Shown in pieces: positions 52,721-61,448 of a stretch of 64,000 nt of DNA. Positions within the stretch are counted from its first letter, which is position 1. Each line of letters starts with the position of its first letter. This DNA comes from UBA4732 sp002404095 (GTDB taxonomy: Bacteria; Planctomycetota; Planctomycetia; Gemmatales; Gemmataceae), in the NCBI GenBank assembly GCA_036783645.1, contig DAIPWT010000006.1, positions 1 to 64,000 on the forward strand, given 5' to 3'. The notes beneath the pieces are model-generated. The model did no database searches, was not told the DNA's origin, and saw only the letters and a program-made list of their open reading frames with translations. The translations under genes were made by a program, and so were the position numbers.

Positions 52721-52805
52721 GGCGAACGGCCGGCGTAAGCCGGCTGGTACGTCACCAAGTCGGCGATAGCGTAACGCACCAGCCGGCTTACGCCGGCCGT
52801 TCGCC
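52721..52805. repeat. Palindromic element family A, copy 2 (85 bp)
   Basis: It has the same 85-base layout as 5204-5288: arms GGCGAACGGCCGGCGTAAG, shared loop CCAAGTCGGCGAT. A few loop bases differ (GGGA versus GTCA; GGAGTGCCCT versus AGCGTAACGC types). It lies 30 bases before the adaptor start and might affect transcript structure between the Cys-rich gene and adaptor. Confidence 0.88.
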
Positions 52806-52835
52806 TGCCCTTTCCGCGCCCCGGAGATTGGAATC

Positions 52836-54659
52836 ATGTCCGAAAATCATACCGTGCGCCCGGCCGGCACCAACGGCGATCTGGTTGCCACGCTCCAGCC
52901 GCCGCCGGAAAAGCACAGCGTCGGGTGGAAAGTCTTACAGGTTCTGAAGACGATTCAGGCCCGCCTGCGCTTCTTCGTGCTACTGGCGGCCATGGGCGGC
53001 GTCATCCTCTATTGGGATACGTTAAAGGGCTATTACGAAAAATGGACGCGCCCCGCGACGGCGCAGTCGCCCGCCGACGCCGACAGCGAGTACTACTGTC
53101 CGATGCACCCCACCGTCATCCGCGACCATCCCGACAAGTGCCCCATCTGCGGCATGCCCCTGTCGAAACGAAAGAAAATCGAGGGCGACGGCGAGGCGCT
53201 GCCAGCGGGCGTCATCAGCCGCGTCCAGCTCACGCCTTACCGGGTCGCCTTGGCCGGCGTCGAGACCAAGCCGGTCGAGTACCGCGCCCTGTCCAAGGAG
53301 ATCACTGCGGCCGGCTTCGTGGAGTTCGACGAGCGCAAATTGACGCGCATCACCAACCACGTCAGCGGCCGCAGCCGCATCGACAAGCTCAACGTCAACG
53401 TCACCGACCAGCCCGTCGCCAAGGGCGATCCGCTGGCGCTGCTGTACAGCCCCGACCTCGACCTTACCATGCAAAACCTGCTCGACGCCCACCGCGCCGA
53501 CAACAAGGCTCTCGAGCGCATGACGCGCCAGCGCCTCGACCTTTGGGGCATCGAGAGCGACCAGATCGAGACGGTCCTCAAGACCGGCAAACCGATCACG
53601 CACTTGACCATCCGCTCGCCGGTGAGCGGCCACGTCCTGCGGAAGTATCAAATTGAGGGCGATTATATCGAAGAAGGGGCCAGGCTTTTCGACGTGACCG
53701 ACCTGTCAACGGTCTGGATCGAGGCCCAGATCTACGAGGACGAATTGGCGTTCCTGAAGCCGGATATGTCGGTCAGCGCCCGGCTCAAGGCGTTTCCCAA
53801 CCGGGAATTCACCGGAATGCTGGCCTTCATCCATCCGCATCTGGATTCTGAATCACGGACACTTAAGGTGCGCTTTGATGTGGACAACCCGGAGCACCTC
53901 TTGCGGCCGGGCATGTACGCCGCGGTCACACTGAAGGTTCCCGCGACGCAGTTGACTGAGTTCGCCGTCCTCGCCGCCAAACGCCAATCCGACTTGGCCG
54001 CCGCTGATTTCGCCGTCCACGCCCTGTTTGCACCTATGGGACCGACAAGCGGCGCGGGTCTGGGGTCGATGATACTCACGGCGGGGGAGCGGACTCTGTT
54101 CGACAAAGGCGAGGTTCTGGCCGTGCCGGAGCGAGCCGTGATTGACTCCGGCGCCCGCAAGGTGGTCTATCGCGAAGCCGGACCCAGCCTGTATGAGGGC
54201 GTCGAGGTCGAACTGGGGCCGCGCTGCGGCGATTACTACCCCGTCCTTCGCGGCCTCCGAGCGGGCGACAAGGTGGCAGGCGCCGGTTCGTTCCTCATCG
54301 ACGCCGAAACCCGGCTGTCCGGCGGACTCGGCTCGAACTACTCCAGCGAACCCAATCCGAAAGGGCCGTCCACGAAGGCTCGGCTTTCGGCGGATGAGGA
54401 CAAGGAAGCTGAAATCAAGGTCGCTCTGGACCAACTTAGTCCGGAAGATCGACGCCTGGCCGAAATCCAAGAGGTTTGTCCGATCACCGGGCTGCGCCTT
54501 GGCTCGATGGGCGCTCCGGTGAAGATCGACCTGAAAGGCCGGCCTGTTCTCCTCTGCTGTAGCTCCTGTCCGTCCAAGGCCAATGCCAATGAGCAAGGGA
54601 CGCTGGACAAGATCGACCTGCGAAAAGCCAAGACGAAAGGCGCGGCGCCTGCGAAGTGA
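52836..54659 (+). CDS. CusB/CzcB-like RND efflux adaptor with two metal-binding modules
   Basis: A 607-residue periplasmic adaptor, longer than the usual 400-500. A membrane helix (about 44-62) anchors the N-terminus. Next comes a heavy-metal-binding domain YYCPMHPTVIRDHPDKCPIC (C88, C102, C105), then the biotinyl-lipoyl/hairpin/beta-barrel core with GRSRIDKLNVNVTDQPV and TIRSPVSGHVL. The C-terminal extension (about 530-600) is the same C...CCxxC module as in the TIGR03000 protein and the lipoprotein: CPITG near 548, LCCSSC near 572-577. It brings metal to the RND pump. The lipoprotein follows after 77 bases and the pump after that, all on one strand. Confidence 0.9.
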   Translation: MSENHTVRPAGTNGDLVATLQPPPEKHSVGWKVLQVLKTIQARLRFFVLLAAMGGVILYWDTLKGYYEKWTRPATAQSPADADSEYYCPMHPTVIRDHPDKCPICGMPLSKRKKIEGDGEALPAGVISRVQLTPYRVALAGVETKPVEYRALSKEITAAGFVEFDERKLTRITNHVSGRSRIDKLNVNVTDQPVAKGDPLALLYSPDLDLTMQNLLDAHRADNKALERMTRQRLDLWGIESDQIETVLKTGKPITHLTIRSPVSGHVLRKYQIEGDYIEEGARLFDVTDLSTVWIEAQIYEDELAFLKPDMSVSARLKAFPNREFTGMLAFIHPHLDSESRTLKVRFDVDNPEHLLRPGMYAAVTLKVPATQLTEFAVLAAKRQSDLAAADFAVHALFAPMGPTSGAGLGSMILTAGERTLFDKGEVLAVPERAVIDSGARKVVYREAGPSLYEGVEVELGPRCGDYYPVLRGLRAGDKVAGAGSFLIDAETRLSGGLGSNYSSEPNPKGPSTKARLSADEDKEAEIKVALDQLSPEDRRLAEIQEVCPITGLRLGSMGAPVKIDLKGRPVLLCCSSCPSKANANEQGTLDKIDLRKAKTKGAAPAK

Positions 54660-54736
54660 TGGATCACCAAGCGGCGTCGGCGAAGTGTGAGGGGGCCGCG
54701 CGGCCCCCCGAATCCCAGGGAAGGAGGATCGGTTTT

Positions 54737-55093
54737 ATGAAAGTTTATCAATGGGTCGGCTTAACCGCCCTACTGAGTCTCATGGTCCTGGCCGGCTGCC
54801 AGGACTCGGGGACGAACCCGCCCAAGGCCGCGGCGGACAAGGGCGCCAAAACGACGGAGGCGCAAGCCAGCATCGCGGAGCTGGCGCCGGAGGATCGGCC
54901 GCTCGCGGAAGCGCAGCGGCTCTGCCCCATCACCGGCGAACCGCTGGGCGGGATGGGGACGCCGATCAAGGTGGACGTCAAGGGCCAGACGGTTTTCCTG
55001 TGTTGCGACGGCTGTAAGAAGAAAGCCCTTGACAACCCGGATAAGACGCTGGCCAGTGTGCAAAAGCTGAAGTCTGCGCCTTCCGGCAACTGA
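54737..55093 (+). CDS. Lipoprotein with C...CCxxC metal-binding-like module
   Basis: A 118-residue lipoprotein (AAGGAGG before ATG 54737), lipobox LAGC with C21, a short disordered linker and then LAPEDRPLAEAQRLCPITG (C63), GTPIKVDVKGQTVFLCCDGC (C89, C90, C93). The module is shared with the RND adaptor and the TIGR03000 protein. A free, membrane-tethered copy next to the pump could act as a metallochaperone; this is inferred, as the module is not functionally known to me, though it resembles YHS/TRASH-type Cys domains. It lies between adaptor and pump genes, with palindrome D2 after its stop. Confidence 0.82.
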   Translation: MKVYQWVGLTALLSLMVLAGCQDSGTNPPKAAADKGAKTTEAQASIAELAPEDRPLAEAQRLCPITGEPLGGMGTPIKVDVKGQTVFLCCDGCKKKALDNPDKTLASVQKLKSAPSGN

Positions 55094-55100
55094 GTGTAAT

Positions 55101-55183
55101 GGCGAGCCGGGTCGCGTAAGCGCCCGGAGATGGGTTCAGTGATCGCTTGGCAAACTCCGGGCGCTTACGCGACCCGGCTCGCC
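55101..55183. repeat. Palindromic element family D, copy 2 (83 bp)
   Basis: Arms GGCGAGCCGGGTCGCGTA and the complement flank a loop including GATGGGTTCAGTGATCGC. The loop matches the loop of D1 (23566-23646) read on the opposite strand, so D1 and D2 are two insertions of one element. It occupies most of the gap between the lipoprotein stop and the RND pump ATG. Confidence 0.88.
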
Positions 55184-55199
55184 AGAAGGGAAACGAGTC

Positions 55200-58100
55200 A
55201 TGATCGAAAAAATAATCGAATACTCTATCCGCAATCGCTTTATCGTCATGATCGTCGCGGCGGCGCTGGCCGTCTGGTCCATTTACGCCGTCCTCAACAC
55301 GCCCGTGGACGCCGTGCCTGACCTGAGCGAAAACCAGGTCATTGTCTTCACCGACTGGATGGGCCGCAGCCCGCAAGAGATCGAAGACCAAGTAACCTAT
55401 CCTCTTTCTCTCAAATTGCAAGGATTGGCCGGCGTCAAGGCCGTGCGCTCCTCGTCCGAGTTCAACTTCTCGATGATTACCTTGATTTTCGAGGACAACA
55501 TCGGCTTCTACTTCGCCCGCGAGCGCGTCCTGGAGCGCCTGATCGAGGCCGGCAGCGTCCTGCCGGCAGGGGTCAGCCCGCACATGGCGGCGGACGCCAC
55601 CGCCCTCGGCCAGATCTTCTGGTACACGCTCGACGGCGGCGACCTCGACCCCGGCCGGCGCTGGGCCTTGCAGAAGTTCTACGTCGGCCCCCAGATCAAC
55701 GCGGTGGCCGGCGTGGCCGAGGTCGGTTCGGTCGGCGGAATGCCGTTTGAGTACCAGATCGACGTGGACCCCAACGCCCTGCGCGCCTACGGCATCACGC
55801 TGGCCGACCTGTACGACGCCGTCGCCCGCAGCAATTCGGCCGTCGGCGGCCAGACCATCCAGAAGAACAACGCCGAATACCTCGTGCGCGGCGTCGGCTG
55901 GATCCGCGGCACGAAGGACATTGAGGATACGGTCGTCACGGAGCGGGCGGGTACGCCGGTCTTCGTCAAGAACGTGGCCGTGGTGCAGATCGGGCCGCAG
56001 TACCGCCGCAGCGTCTTCGAGAAGGACGGCGACGAGGCCGTCGGCGGGGCCGTGCTGATGCGCTTTGGCGAGAACCCGCTCGCGGTCACGGAGCGGATCA
56101 AGAAGAAGATTCAGGAACTTCAAGCCGGACTGCCCAAGGGCGTTCACATCGTTCCCGCCTACGACCGCACCCGGCTCATCCACGGCGCCATCGATACCTT
56201 AGTGGGCGTTTCGTGGTTTTCGGTCGGCGTCCCGTTCACGTCATACCATATCCCGCTGCTGTGGCCGGAAGGCGTCATGTGGCACGAAATGATTATCGCC
56301 GCCGTCGCCATCATGCTCATCCTTATGCACTTCCGCAGCGCTTTCGTCATCTGTATCACGCTGCCGCTGGCGGTGCTGTTTGCCTTCCTGATGATGTGGC
56401 TATTACGGGTCTTGCATATCCTCGATGTCCAGGCCAACATTATGTCGCTGGCCGGCGTCACCATTTCCATCGGCATCCTCGTGGACCAGGCCATCGTCAT
56501 GGTCGAAAACGCCACGCACCAGCTCAAGGAAAAGTTCGGCGACAAGAAGGTGACGGGCGACACGCGCGACATCGTCATCCGCGCCTGCACGACGGTCGGC
56601 CGGCCCATCTTCTTTTCCGTGATGATTATCCTCATCTCGTTCATCCCCATCTTCGCCATGACCGGCCGGGAGGGGAAGCTGTTCCATCCGATGGCCCTGA
56701 CCAAGAGCCTGGCGATGATTGGCGTGGCCCTGATCTCCGTGACGGTGGTGCCGGCCATGATCCCGACCTTCATCCGCGGCAAGCTGCGCCGCGAGGAGGA
56801 CAACTGGATCGTCCGCAGCTTCATCCACGTCTACAAGCCGCTGCTGACCTGGGCGATGCCCAAGCGCAATTTCGTCATGTGGGCCTTCGCGGTGCTGCTG
56901 ATCCTGGCGTTCGGCATGTTCCCCGTGCAGGCGATCCTCGGCCTCGGCGGCTCGCACTACTACTGGCAGATCTGCTTCCTCGTCTCCCTGTTCCTGTTCG
57001 TGGCGATCACGGTCTACTTCACCAAGGGCTTCCACTTGCAACTCCTGAGCTTCTTCACGCTGGTGCTTATCGGCCTGTGGGCCTACCACTTCCCCAAGAT
57101 CGGCGTGGATTTCATGCCGCCCCTGAACGAAGGCACGGTGATGGACATGCCGGTGTCCGTACCCCGCGCGAGCGTCACGCAGGCGGCCGACGACCTCAAG
57201 GCGCGCGACTCCCTCTTGCGGTCGTTCCCCGAGGTGGAGTCGGTGATCGGCAAGGCCGGCCGAGCCGACACGCCGACCGACCCGGCGCCGCTGGAAATGG
57301 TCGAGACGTTCGTGAATTTCCGGCCCAAGGAACTATGGCCCAAGCGGGCGATGAAGTTCGACGACGCCGCCCGGCAGACCCGCGCGGTTCTAGCCAAGCT
57401 GGAGGAGAAGGGCTACGTCAAAACGGCCAACGCGGACGACCGCGACGCCCTCGTCAACGACGCGGGCATGAGTACCCTGAACCGCTTCGACGAGACGATG
57501 CGCACGCTGGCCGAGGAGCGTTATCAGGCGTTCGAGAAGGATCTCGGCCCGACGCTGACACGCTTCGCCGTGGCGGAGACGATCCGCCGGCTCCGCGAGA
57601 ATGGCGACCTGCAATGGCCTGCCGGCGCGGACGAGAAGGCGGAGGTCGATTCCCTGACGAACACTCTGACCCCAGCCTACGGGAAGTGGCTGGCGAAGAA
57701 CCCGGTCCTGGAAGACGTGACCAAGCTGACCAACGCCGTGGCTCAGGCGCTGTCCGACCGCCACGTCCTGAAGTCGGAGCCGGCCCTGGCCCTCGTCATC
57801 AAGGAGAACCCGGTAGAGACGGTCGTGACGGCCGTGGCCGAGTCGGCCGGCTTGGGCAAGAAGACGTTCGCCGGCGAGGTGCTGCGGACGGTTCAGGAAA
57901 AGCGGGACGCGCTGTGGACGGGATTCGTTCAGGGGAAGCTCGACTGGGAGCTATTCGACCGGGGCGTCGAGGCGTTCACCTGGTGGGCGCTGGAGGAGGT
58001 GGGCAAGAGCGCCCGGTTAAGCGGCCTGCTGGCCGACGCGCCGCACGGCGACGACTACGCTCGCTTCCTCGATCAGTCCGCGCTCGCGTCCGGCGGCAAG

Positions 58101-59660
58101 GACTATGACGAAGCGGCCCTGGCCCCGTTCGTGACGTTGCGGCAGGAGTTGGAGAAGCCGTTCGCGTCACGTGTGCTTTTCTGGCGGAGAACGGGCGGGC
58201 CGAAGGGCGATCTACACCAGGAGATGGATTCGGTGTTCCAGGTGCCCGGCTGGACCAATATCTGGACGCAGCCGATCGACAACCGCATCAACATGCTGGC
58301 AACGGGCGTGCGCAGCCAGATCGGCGTTAAGGTGTTTGGCCCTGATTCGCAGACCATCGCCGACGTGGCAAAGGAGGTCGAGCAGGCGCTCAAGGGGGAC
58401 GCGCACCGGCCCGGCGTGACCGGCGCCCTGGACGTGGCGGCCGACCGGGTCATGGGCAAGGGCTATCTGGAGATCAAGATCGACCGGGAGAAAGCGGCCC
58501 GTTACGGCGTTCGCGTCGGCGACATTCAGGATACAATAGAGGTGGCTTTAGGCGGCCGGATGGTGACGCAGACGGTCGAGGGCCGCGACCGCTTCCCCGT
58601 GCGCGTCCGCTACGCGCGGGACTACCGCGCGGACGATGAGGCCGTCAAACATCTCCTGGTCAGCCGCGGCATGGCGGAGCGGCCCGCGGCGTCTCCGGCC
58701 ATGACCGACACGGCCCCGCCCTCCACGACCGGCCCATCGGACGACCCCCACGCCTTCGCGCCGGGGCACACGGCGGGACAATCTCCCCTGCAAATCCCGC
58801 TCTCCGAAGTGGCCGACGTGAACATCGTGGAGGGACCGGCCGAGATCAAAAGCGAGAACGGTCAGTTGGTCGCCTACGTCGCTCTAAATGTGAGCGGCGA
58901 CCGCGACGTGGTCGGCTTCGTGGACGAAGCCCAGCGCGTCGTGGCCGAGCGCGTGAAACTGCCCAACGGCGTTCACATCGAGTGGAGCGGCGAGTTTGAG
59001 AACCAGGTGCGGGCGGCCCAGACGCTGCGGATCGTCCTGCCGGCCGTGTTCGTGCTGATCTTCGTCATCCTGTACCTGACGTACAAGGATCTGGCCGACG
59101 CGGCGCTGATGATGCTGGCCGTGCCCGAGGCGCTGGCCGGCGGCGTCTTTTTCCAGTTCCTCTTTCCCAAGATCCAGGCGTTCGACTGGAACGCGGCCCC
59201 GACGCCGTTCACGGTGGCCATTTGGGTCGGCTACATCGCGGCTTTCGGCATGGCGACGGAAACGGGCATCATCATGCTCGTCTATTTGCGCGAGGCCATC
59301 GACAAGCGCGGCGGCTTGGAAAAGATCAAATCCCTGGAAGAATTGCGTCAGGCGGTGATCGAGGGGGCGGTCCACCGGCTGCGGCCGAAGCTGCTGACGG
59401 AGGGCGTGGCCATCGTGGCGCTGGCGCCGATGTTGTTCGCCACGGGCGTCGGCTCCGAGGTCATATCGGCAATGGCGCTGCCGGTTTTGGGCGGCTTGCT
59501 CATTGCGGATGAGGTGGTGGACATATTCTTGCCGGTGCGCTTCTACTGGGTGCGCCGCGCTCGTTGGCTCAAGTTGCAGAAAGAACGAGCGGCGCATCAT
59601 GCGGACTTTTTGACACCGCCCGCTACACCAACGCTTATTGAAGCCGCCGCGGCCGTTTAG
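55200..59660 (+). CDS. CusA/CzcA-like heavy-metal RND pump with large periplasmic insertion
   Basis: A 1486-residue inner-membrane pump of the HME-RND group, driven by proton flow and exporting Cu/Ag or Zn/Co/Ni. The CusA-like N-terminus (IEYSIRNRFIVMIVAAALAV), VDAVPDLSENQVIVFTDW, SIGILVDQAIVMVENA and VDFMPPLNEGTVMD are clear, and the second half resumes with VFQVPGWTNIWTQPIDNRI. CusA itself is about 1047 residues; the extra length is mainly an insertion at about 720-1003, within the periplasmic pore domain, helical and charged. Smaller additions exist near 570-640 (extra hydrophobic segments) and 1160-1200 (Pro/Ala rich). The stop codon lies in palindrome B2. It is the last gene of the efflux unit. 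Confidence 0.92.
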   Translation: MIEKIIEYSIRNRFIVMIVAAALAVWSIYAVLNTPVDAVPDLSENQVIVFTDWMGRSPQEIEDQVTYPLSLKLQGLAGVKAVRSSSEFNFSMITLIFEDNIGFYFARERVLERLIEAGSVLPAGVSPHMAADATALGQIFWYTLDGGDLDPGRRWALQKFYVGPQINAVAGVAEVGSVGGMPFEYQIDVDPNALRAYGITLADLYDAVARSNSAVGGQTIQKNNAEYLVRGVGWIRGTKDIEDTVVTERAGTPVFVKNVAVVQIGPQYRRSVFEKDGDEAVGGAVLMRFGENPLAVTERIKKKIQELQAGLPKGVHIVPAYDRTRLIHGAIDTLVGVSWFSVGVPFTSYHIPLLWPEGVMWHEMIIAAVAIMLILMHFRSAFVICITLPLAVLFAFLMMWLLRVLHILDVQANIMSLAGVTISIGILVDQAIVMVENATHQLKEKFGDKKVTGDTRDIVIRACTTVGRPIFFSVMIILISFIPIFAMTGREGKLFHPMALTKSLAMIGVALISVTVVPAMIPTFIRGKLRREEDNWIVRSFIHVYKPLLTWAMPKRNFVMWAFAVLLILAFGMFPVQAILGLGGSHYYWQICFLVSLFLFVAITVYFTKGFHLQLLSFFTLVLIGLWAYHFPKIGVDFMPPLNEGTVMDMPVSVPRASVTQAADDLKARDSLLRSFPEVESVIGKAGRADTPTDPAPLEMVETFVNFRPKELWPKRAMKFDDAARQTRAVLAKLEEKGYVKTANADDRDALVNDAGMSTLNRFDETMRTLAEERYQAFEKDLGPTLTRFAVAETIRRLRENGDLQWPAGADEKAEVDSLTNTLTPAYGKWLAKNPVLEDVTKLTNAVAQALSDRHVLKSEPALALVIKENPVETVVTAVAESAGLGKKTFAGEVLRTVQEKRDALWTGFVQGKLDWELFDRGVEAFTWWALEEVGKSARLSGLLADAPHGDDYARFLDQSALASGGKDYDEAALAPFVTLRQELEKPFASRVLFWRRTGGPKGDLHQEMDSVFQVPGWTNIWTQPIDNRINMLATGVRSQIGVKVFGPDSQTIADVAKEVEQALKGDAHRPGVTGALDVAADRVMGKGYLEIKIDREKAARYGVRVGDIQDTIEVALGGRMVTQTVEGRDRFPVRVRYARDYRADDEAVKHLLVSRGMAERPAASPAMTDTAPPSTTGPSDDPHAFAPGHTAGQSPLQIPLSEVADVNIVEGPAEIKSENGQLVAYVALNVSGDRDVVGFVDEAQRVVAERVKLPNGVHIEWSGEFENQVRAAQTLRIVLPAVFVLIFVILYLTYKDLADAALMMLAVPEALAGGVFFQFLFPKIQAFDWNAAPTPFTVAIWVGYIAAFGMATETGIIMLVYLREAIDKRGGLEKIKSLEELRQAVIEGAVHRLRPKLLTEGVAIVALAPMLFATGVGSEVISAMALPVLGGLLIADEVVDIFLPVRFYWVRRARWLKLQKERAAHHADFLTPPATPTLIEAAAAV

Positions 59661-59717
59661 CCGCGACCCGAAGGGGAGCGCGGCGCCAACGCGCTCCCCT
59701 TCGGGTCGCGGCTAAAC
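59655..59717. repeat. Palindromic element family B, copy 2 (63 bp)
   Basis: Arms GTTTAGCCGCGACCCGAAGG and complement (59655-59682, 59690-59717) are perfect and match B1 at 7921-7985. The first arm contains the TAG that ends the RND pump gene. It lies between the convergent pump and leuD genes. Confidence 0.9.
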
Positions 59718-59729
59718 ATACGACGCGCC

Positions 59730-60293
59730 TTATGCTTTGAGCATTCCCGTTTTGCGCGCAAACGGAAAGACGCCGCCGGCCTCCAGGATCGGCGCCACGT
59801 CGCCCAGCGGTTTGAGACGATATTCCTCGCCTGTCGTCAGATTGCGCAGCACGCCGCCGGCCACGTCGAGTGACAATTCGTCGCCGGTGCAAACGCGGTC
59901 GCACAGCCGTCCTTCGCTCTCGAACGGGATCAAGTAGCCGCCGTTGACCGCATTGCGGTAGAAAATGCGCGCGTAGAACTCCGCCACGACCGCCTCAATG
60001 CCGGCCGCATCCAAGGCGATGGGCGCGTGTTCTCGCGACGAGCCGCAGCCGAAGTTTTTGCCGCCAATCACGATCTTATAAGGCGACACAAACTCGTCGT
60101 CGGTGTGAAACGGCACATGCCCTTTGGGCAACCCCGACTGCGACGGCGGCACGCTGCTGAGCGCGTACTTGCCAAATTGCTTGTACTCTTCGGGGATCGA
60201 CGGGTTGAACGTCAGATACTGGGCGGGGATGATCTGATCGGTGTCGATATTGTCACCCAGGACGTAGGCTTTGCCGGTGATGGTCGATTGCAT
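59730..60293 (-). CDS. leuD: 3-isopropylmalate dehydratase small subunit
   Basis: A 187-residue small subunit of the isopropylmalate isomerase of leucine biosynthesis. GDNIDTDQIIPAQYL and KNFGCGSSREHAPIAL are the substrate-binding hallmarks of the LeuD swivelling domain. Homoaconitase-type or methylcitrate-type small subunits cannot be excluded from sequence. It acts with the LeuC protein (61787-63085), but the two genes, usually adjacent, are separated here by about 1.5 kb with a toxin-antitoxin pair and small ORFs. It converges with the RND pump gene. The start at 60293 has GAGAACCCC-type upstream sequence with only a weak ribosome site. Confidence 0.9.
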   Translation of the reverse strand: MQSTITGKAYVLGDNIDTDQIIPAQYLTFNPSIPEEYKQFGKYALSSVPPSQSGLPKGHVPFHTDDEFVSPYKIVIGGKNFGCGSSREHAPIALDAAGIEAVVAEFYARIFYRNAVNGGYLIPFESEGRLCDRVCTGDELSLDVAGGVLRNLTTGEEYRLKPLGDVAPILEAGGVFPFARKTGMLKA

Positions 60294-60389
60294 GGGGTTC
60301 TCGTGGGGTCAGGCGTTAGGGTCTAGGCCCAGGACGCGGAGTTTGGCCTCAAGTCGTTCGCGGGTCTGGTTCGGCGCCTCACTTCATTG

Positions 60390-60809
60390 CTAGAAACGAC
60401 CTTTCCAGGCCAGCTTTGGCAAGTCCGGATCGACCTGGATGATGGTGAGTTCGGCGTTTTCCACCACCGTGTTGCCAAGCAGCGTGTTGTGCGCCGCATC
60501 AAATTTCGATTCGTCTTCAACAAGTCGTTCATAGTGCAAGATCACATGGAAATGTTTGTCGATTACCTCCCCTGAAGGTGTTCGATCCACCGCGTCCCAA
60601 TTGACATTTTGTCCGGCCTCTACTTTCACCCGCAATGCACGGGCCAGGTTCTCCAGGGCGTTCGCGATGGCATGGTTTGCGGTTTGGCCGTGGAAGGCCT
60701 TCGTCGCGCCGGTTCCGCCCGCCAGGGTCGGCGTTACCTCACAGACGTAGCGCCCGTTTGCCTGCGGAATGACAATGACGGCAATGGTTCCGGAACCCTT
60801 TTCGTCCAT
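60390..60809 (-). CDS. Small hypothetical protein between leuC and leuD
   Basis: A 139-residue soluble protein. AGGAG lies upstream of ATG 60809; a GTG one codon earlier is possible. The first 60 residues contain IAVIVIPQANGRYVCEVTP and HAIANALENLARALR, resembling the short HicB/DUF1902-like fold (beta-beta-beta-alpha) that often accompanies toxins, but this is only a suggestion. The second half (HFHVILHYERLVEDE, ELTIIQVDPDLP) is unassigned. It lies downstream of the MazF gene and remnant of leuC, and upstream of leuD, all on one strand, so it is probably part of the inserted block. Confidence 0.6.
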   Translation of the reverse strand: MDEKGSGTIAVIVIPQANGRYVCEVTPTLAGGTGATKAFHGQTANHAIANALENLARALRVKVEAGQNVNWDAVDRTPSGEVIDKHFHVILHYERLVEDESKFDAAHNTLLGNTVVENAELTIIQVDPDLPKLAWKGRF

Positions 60810-60908
60810 CACACGTTTCTCCTATATCGTCCGTCCCTCGTTGGCGCGTCGGGCCCGCTAATTATCCTTCCTTCCAGGGCAACCATCACGTCGCCGGGTC
60901 TGCCCGAA

Positions 60909-61007
60909 TCACCCTACATACTCGCGCGGGTCGGTGATGACGCCATTAACGGCGGCCGAACGGCTGTCGGCGGCGGGGACGGCGGGGATATCGGCTTTCT
61001 GTTTCAT
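60909..61007 (-). pseudogene. Orphan leuC 3'-end-like ORF
   Basis: A 32-residue reading frame from ATG 61007 ends AVNGVITDPREYVG. The real LeuC ends AVAGAIADPREYLV, so this looks like a second copy of the leuC 3' end, about 780 bases downstream of the first. The upstream part (MKQKADIPAVPAADSR) is not LeuC-like. It may be a relic of the original gene end displaced when the toxin-antitoxin block entered. Confidence 0.55.
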
Positions 61008-61065
61008 ACGCGCCTCCACTCGCTCGCGCCCTTCGGCGCGGTAGTCGCCGTTCGGTAAGAGACTC

Positions 61066-61422
61066 CTAGGGGAGGCCGAGGCATCGACCGATAGCCTTCT
61101 CGATGCTTCCAAGCTCTTGGGACGACAACCGCCCGACCAACGCCTGATCGAATCGAGACTGGTCAATCGCCCTGATTTGGTGGCTAAGGAACAGCGTGGG
61201 ATTGCTGAGGCCGTTCGTTGAAGACGGGTCAACCCTCACCTCGTTCATGAAGATCTTCTTCGACGGCGCCCACTTGGTCCCAGGAATGACTGTCACGACG
61301 GATGGCTTGAAGTTGATGTAATTGATGGATACAACTACTACCGGACGCCTTTTATCGTTTATCTCCCGCCCTTTGGTGGGTTCCAATCGAACGAAGAAGA
61401 CGTCCCCTCGCTGAATGAGCAT
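61066..61422 (-). CDS. MazF/PemK-type endoribonuclease toxin
   Basis: A 118-residue PemK/MazF-like toxin. MLIQRGDVFFVRLEPTKG is the conserved first strand with the family loop; KRRPVVVVS and later VVTVIPGT, then TLFLSHQIRAIDQSRF with the conserved acidic and Arg/Ser residues, follow the family order. Members cleave mRNA at short sequences, which stops growth unless an antitoxin is present. A 97-residue acidic protein encoded 26 bases upstream on the same strand is the likely antitoxin. The module sits between leuC and leuD. Confidence 0.87.
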   Translation of the reverse strand: MLIQRGDVFFVRLEPTKGREINDKRRPVVVVSINYINFKPSVVTVIPGTKWAPSKKIFMNEVRVDPSSTNGLSNPTLFLSHQIRAIDQSRFDQALVGRLSSQELGSIEKAIGRCLGLP

Positions 61423-61448
61423 GCTCGCCGCCAGAAAAATGTCGGGAC

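Noticed and set aside
56213..58108. A 631-codon + strand frame inside the RND pump gene
   Set aside because: The protein is Arg/Gly/His/Pro-rich with no family likeness and lies wholly within a clear RND pump reading frame.
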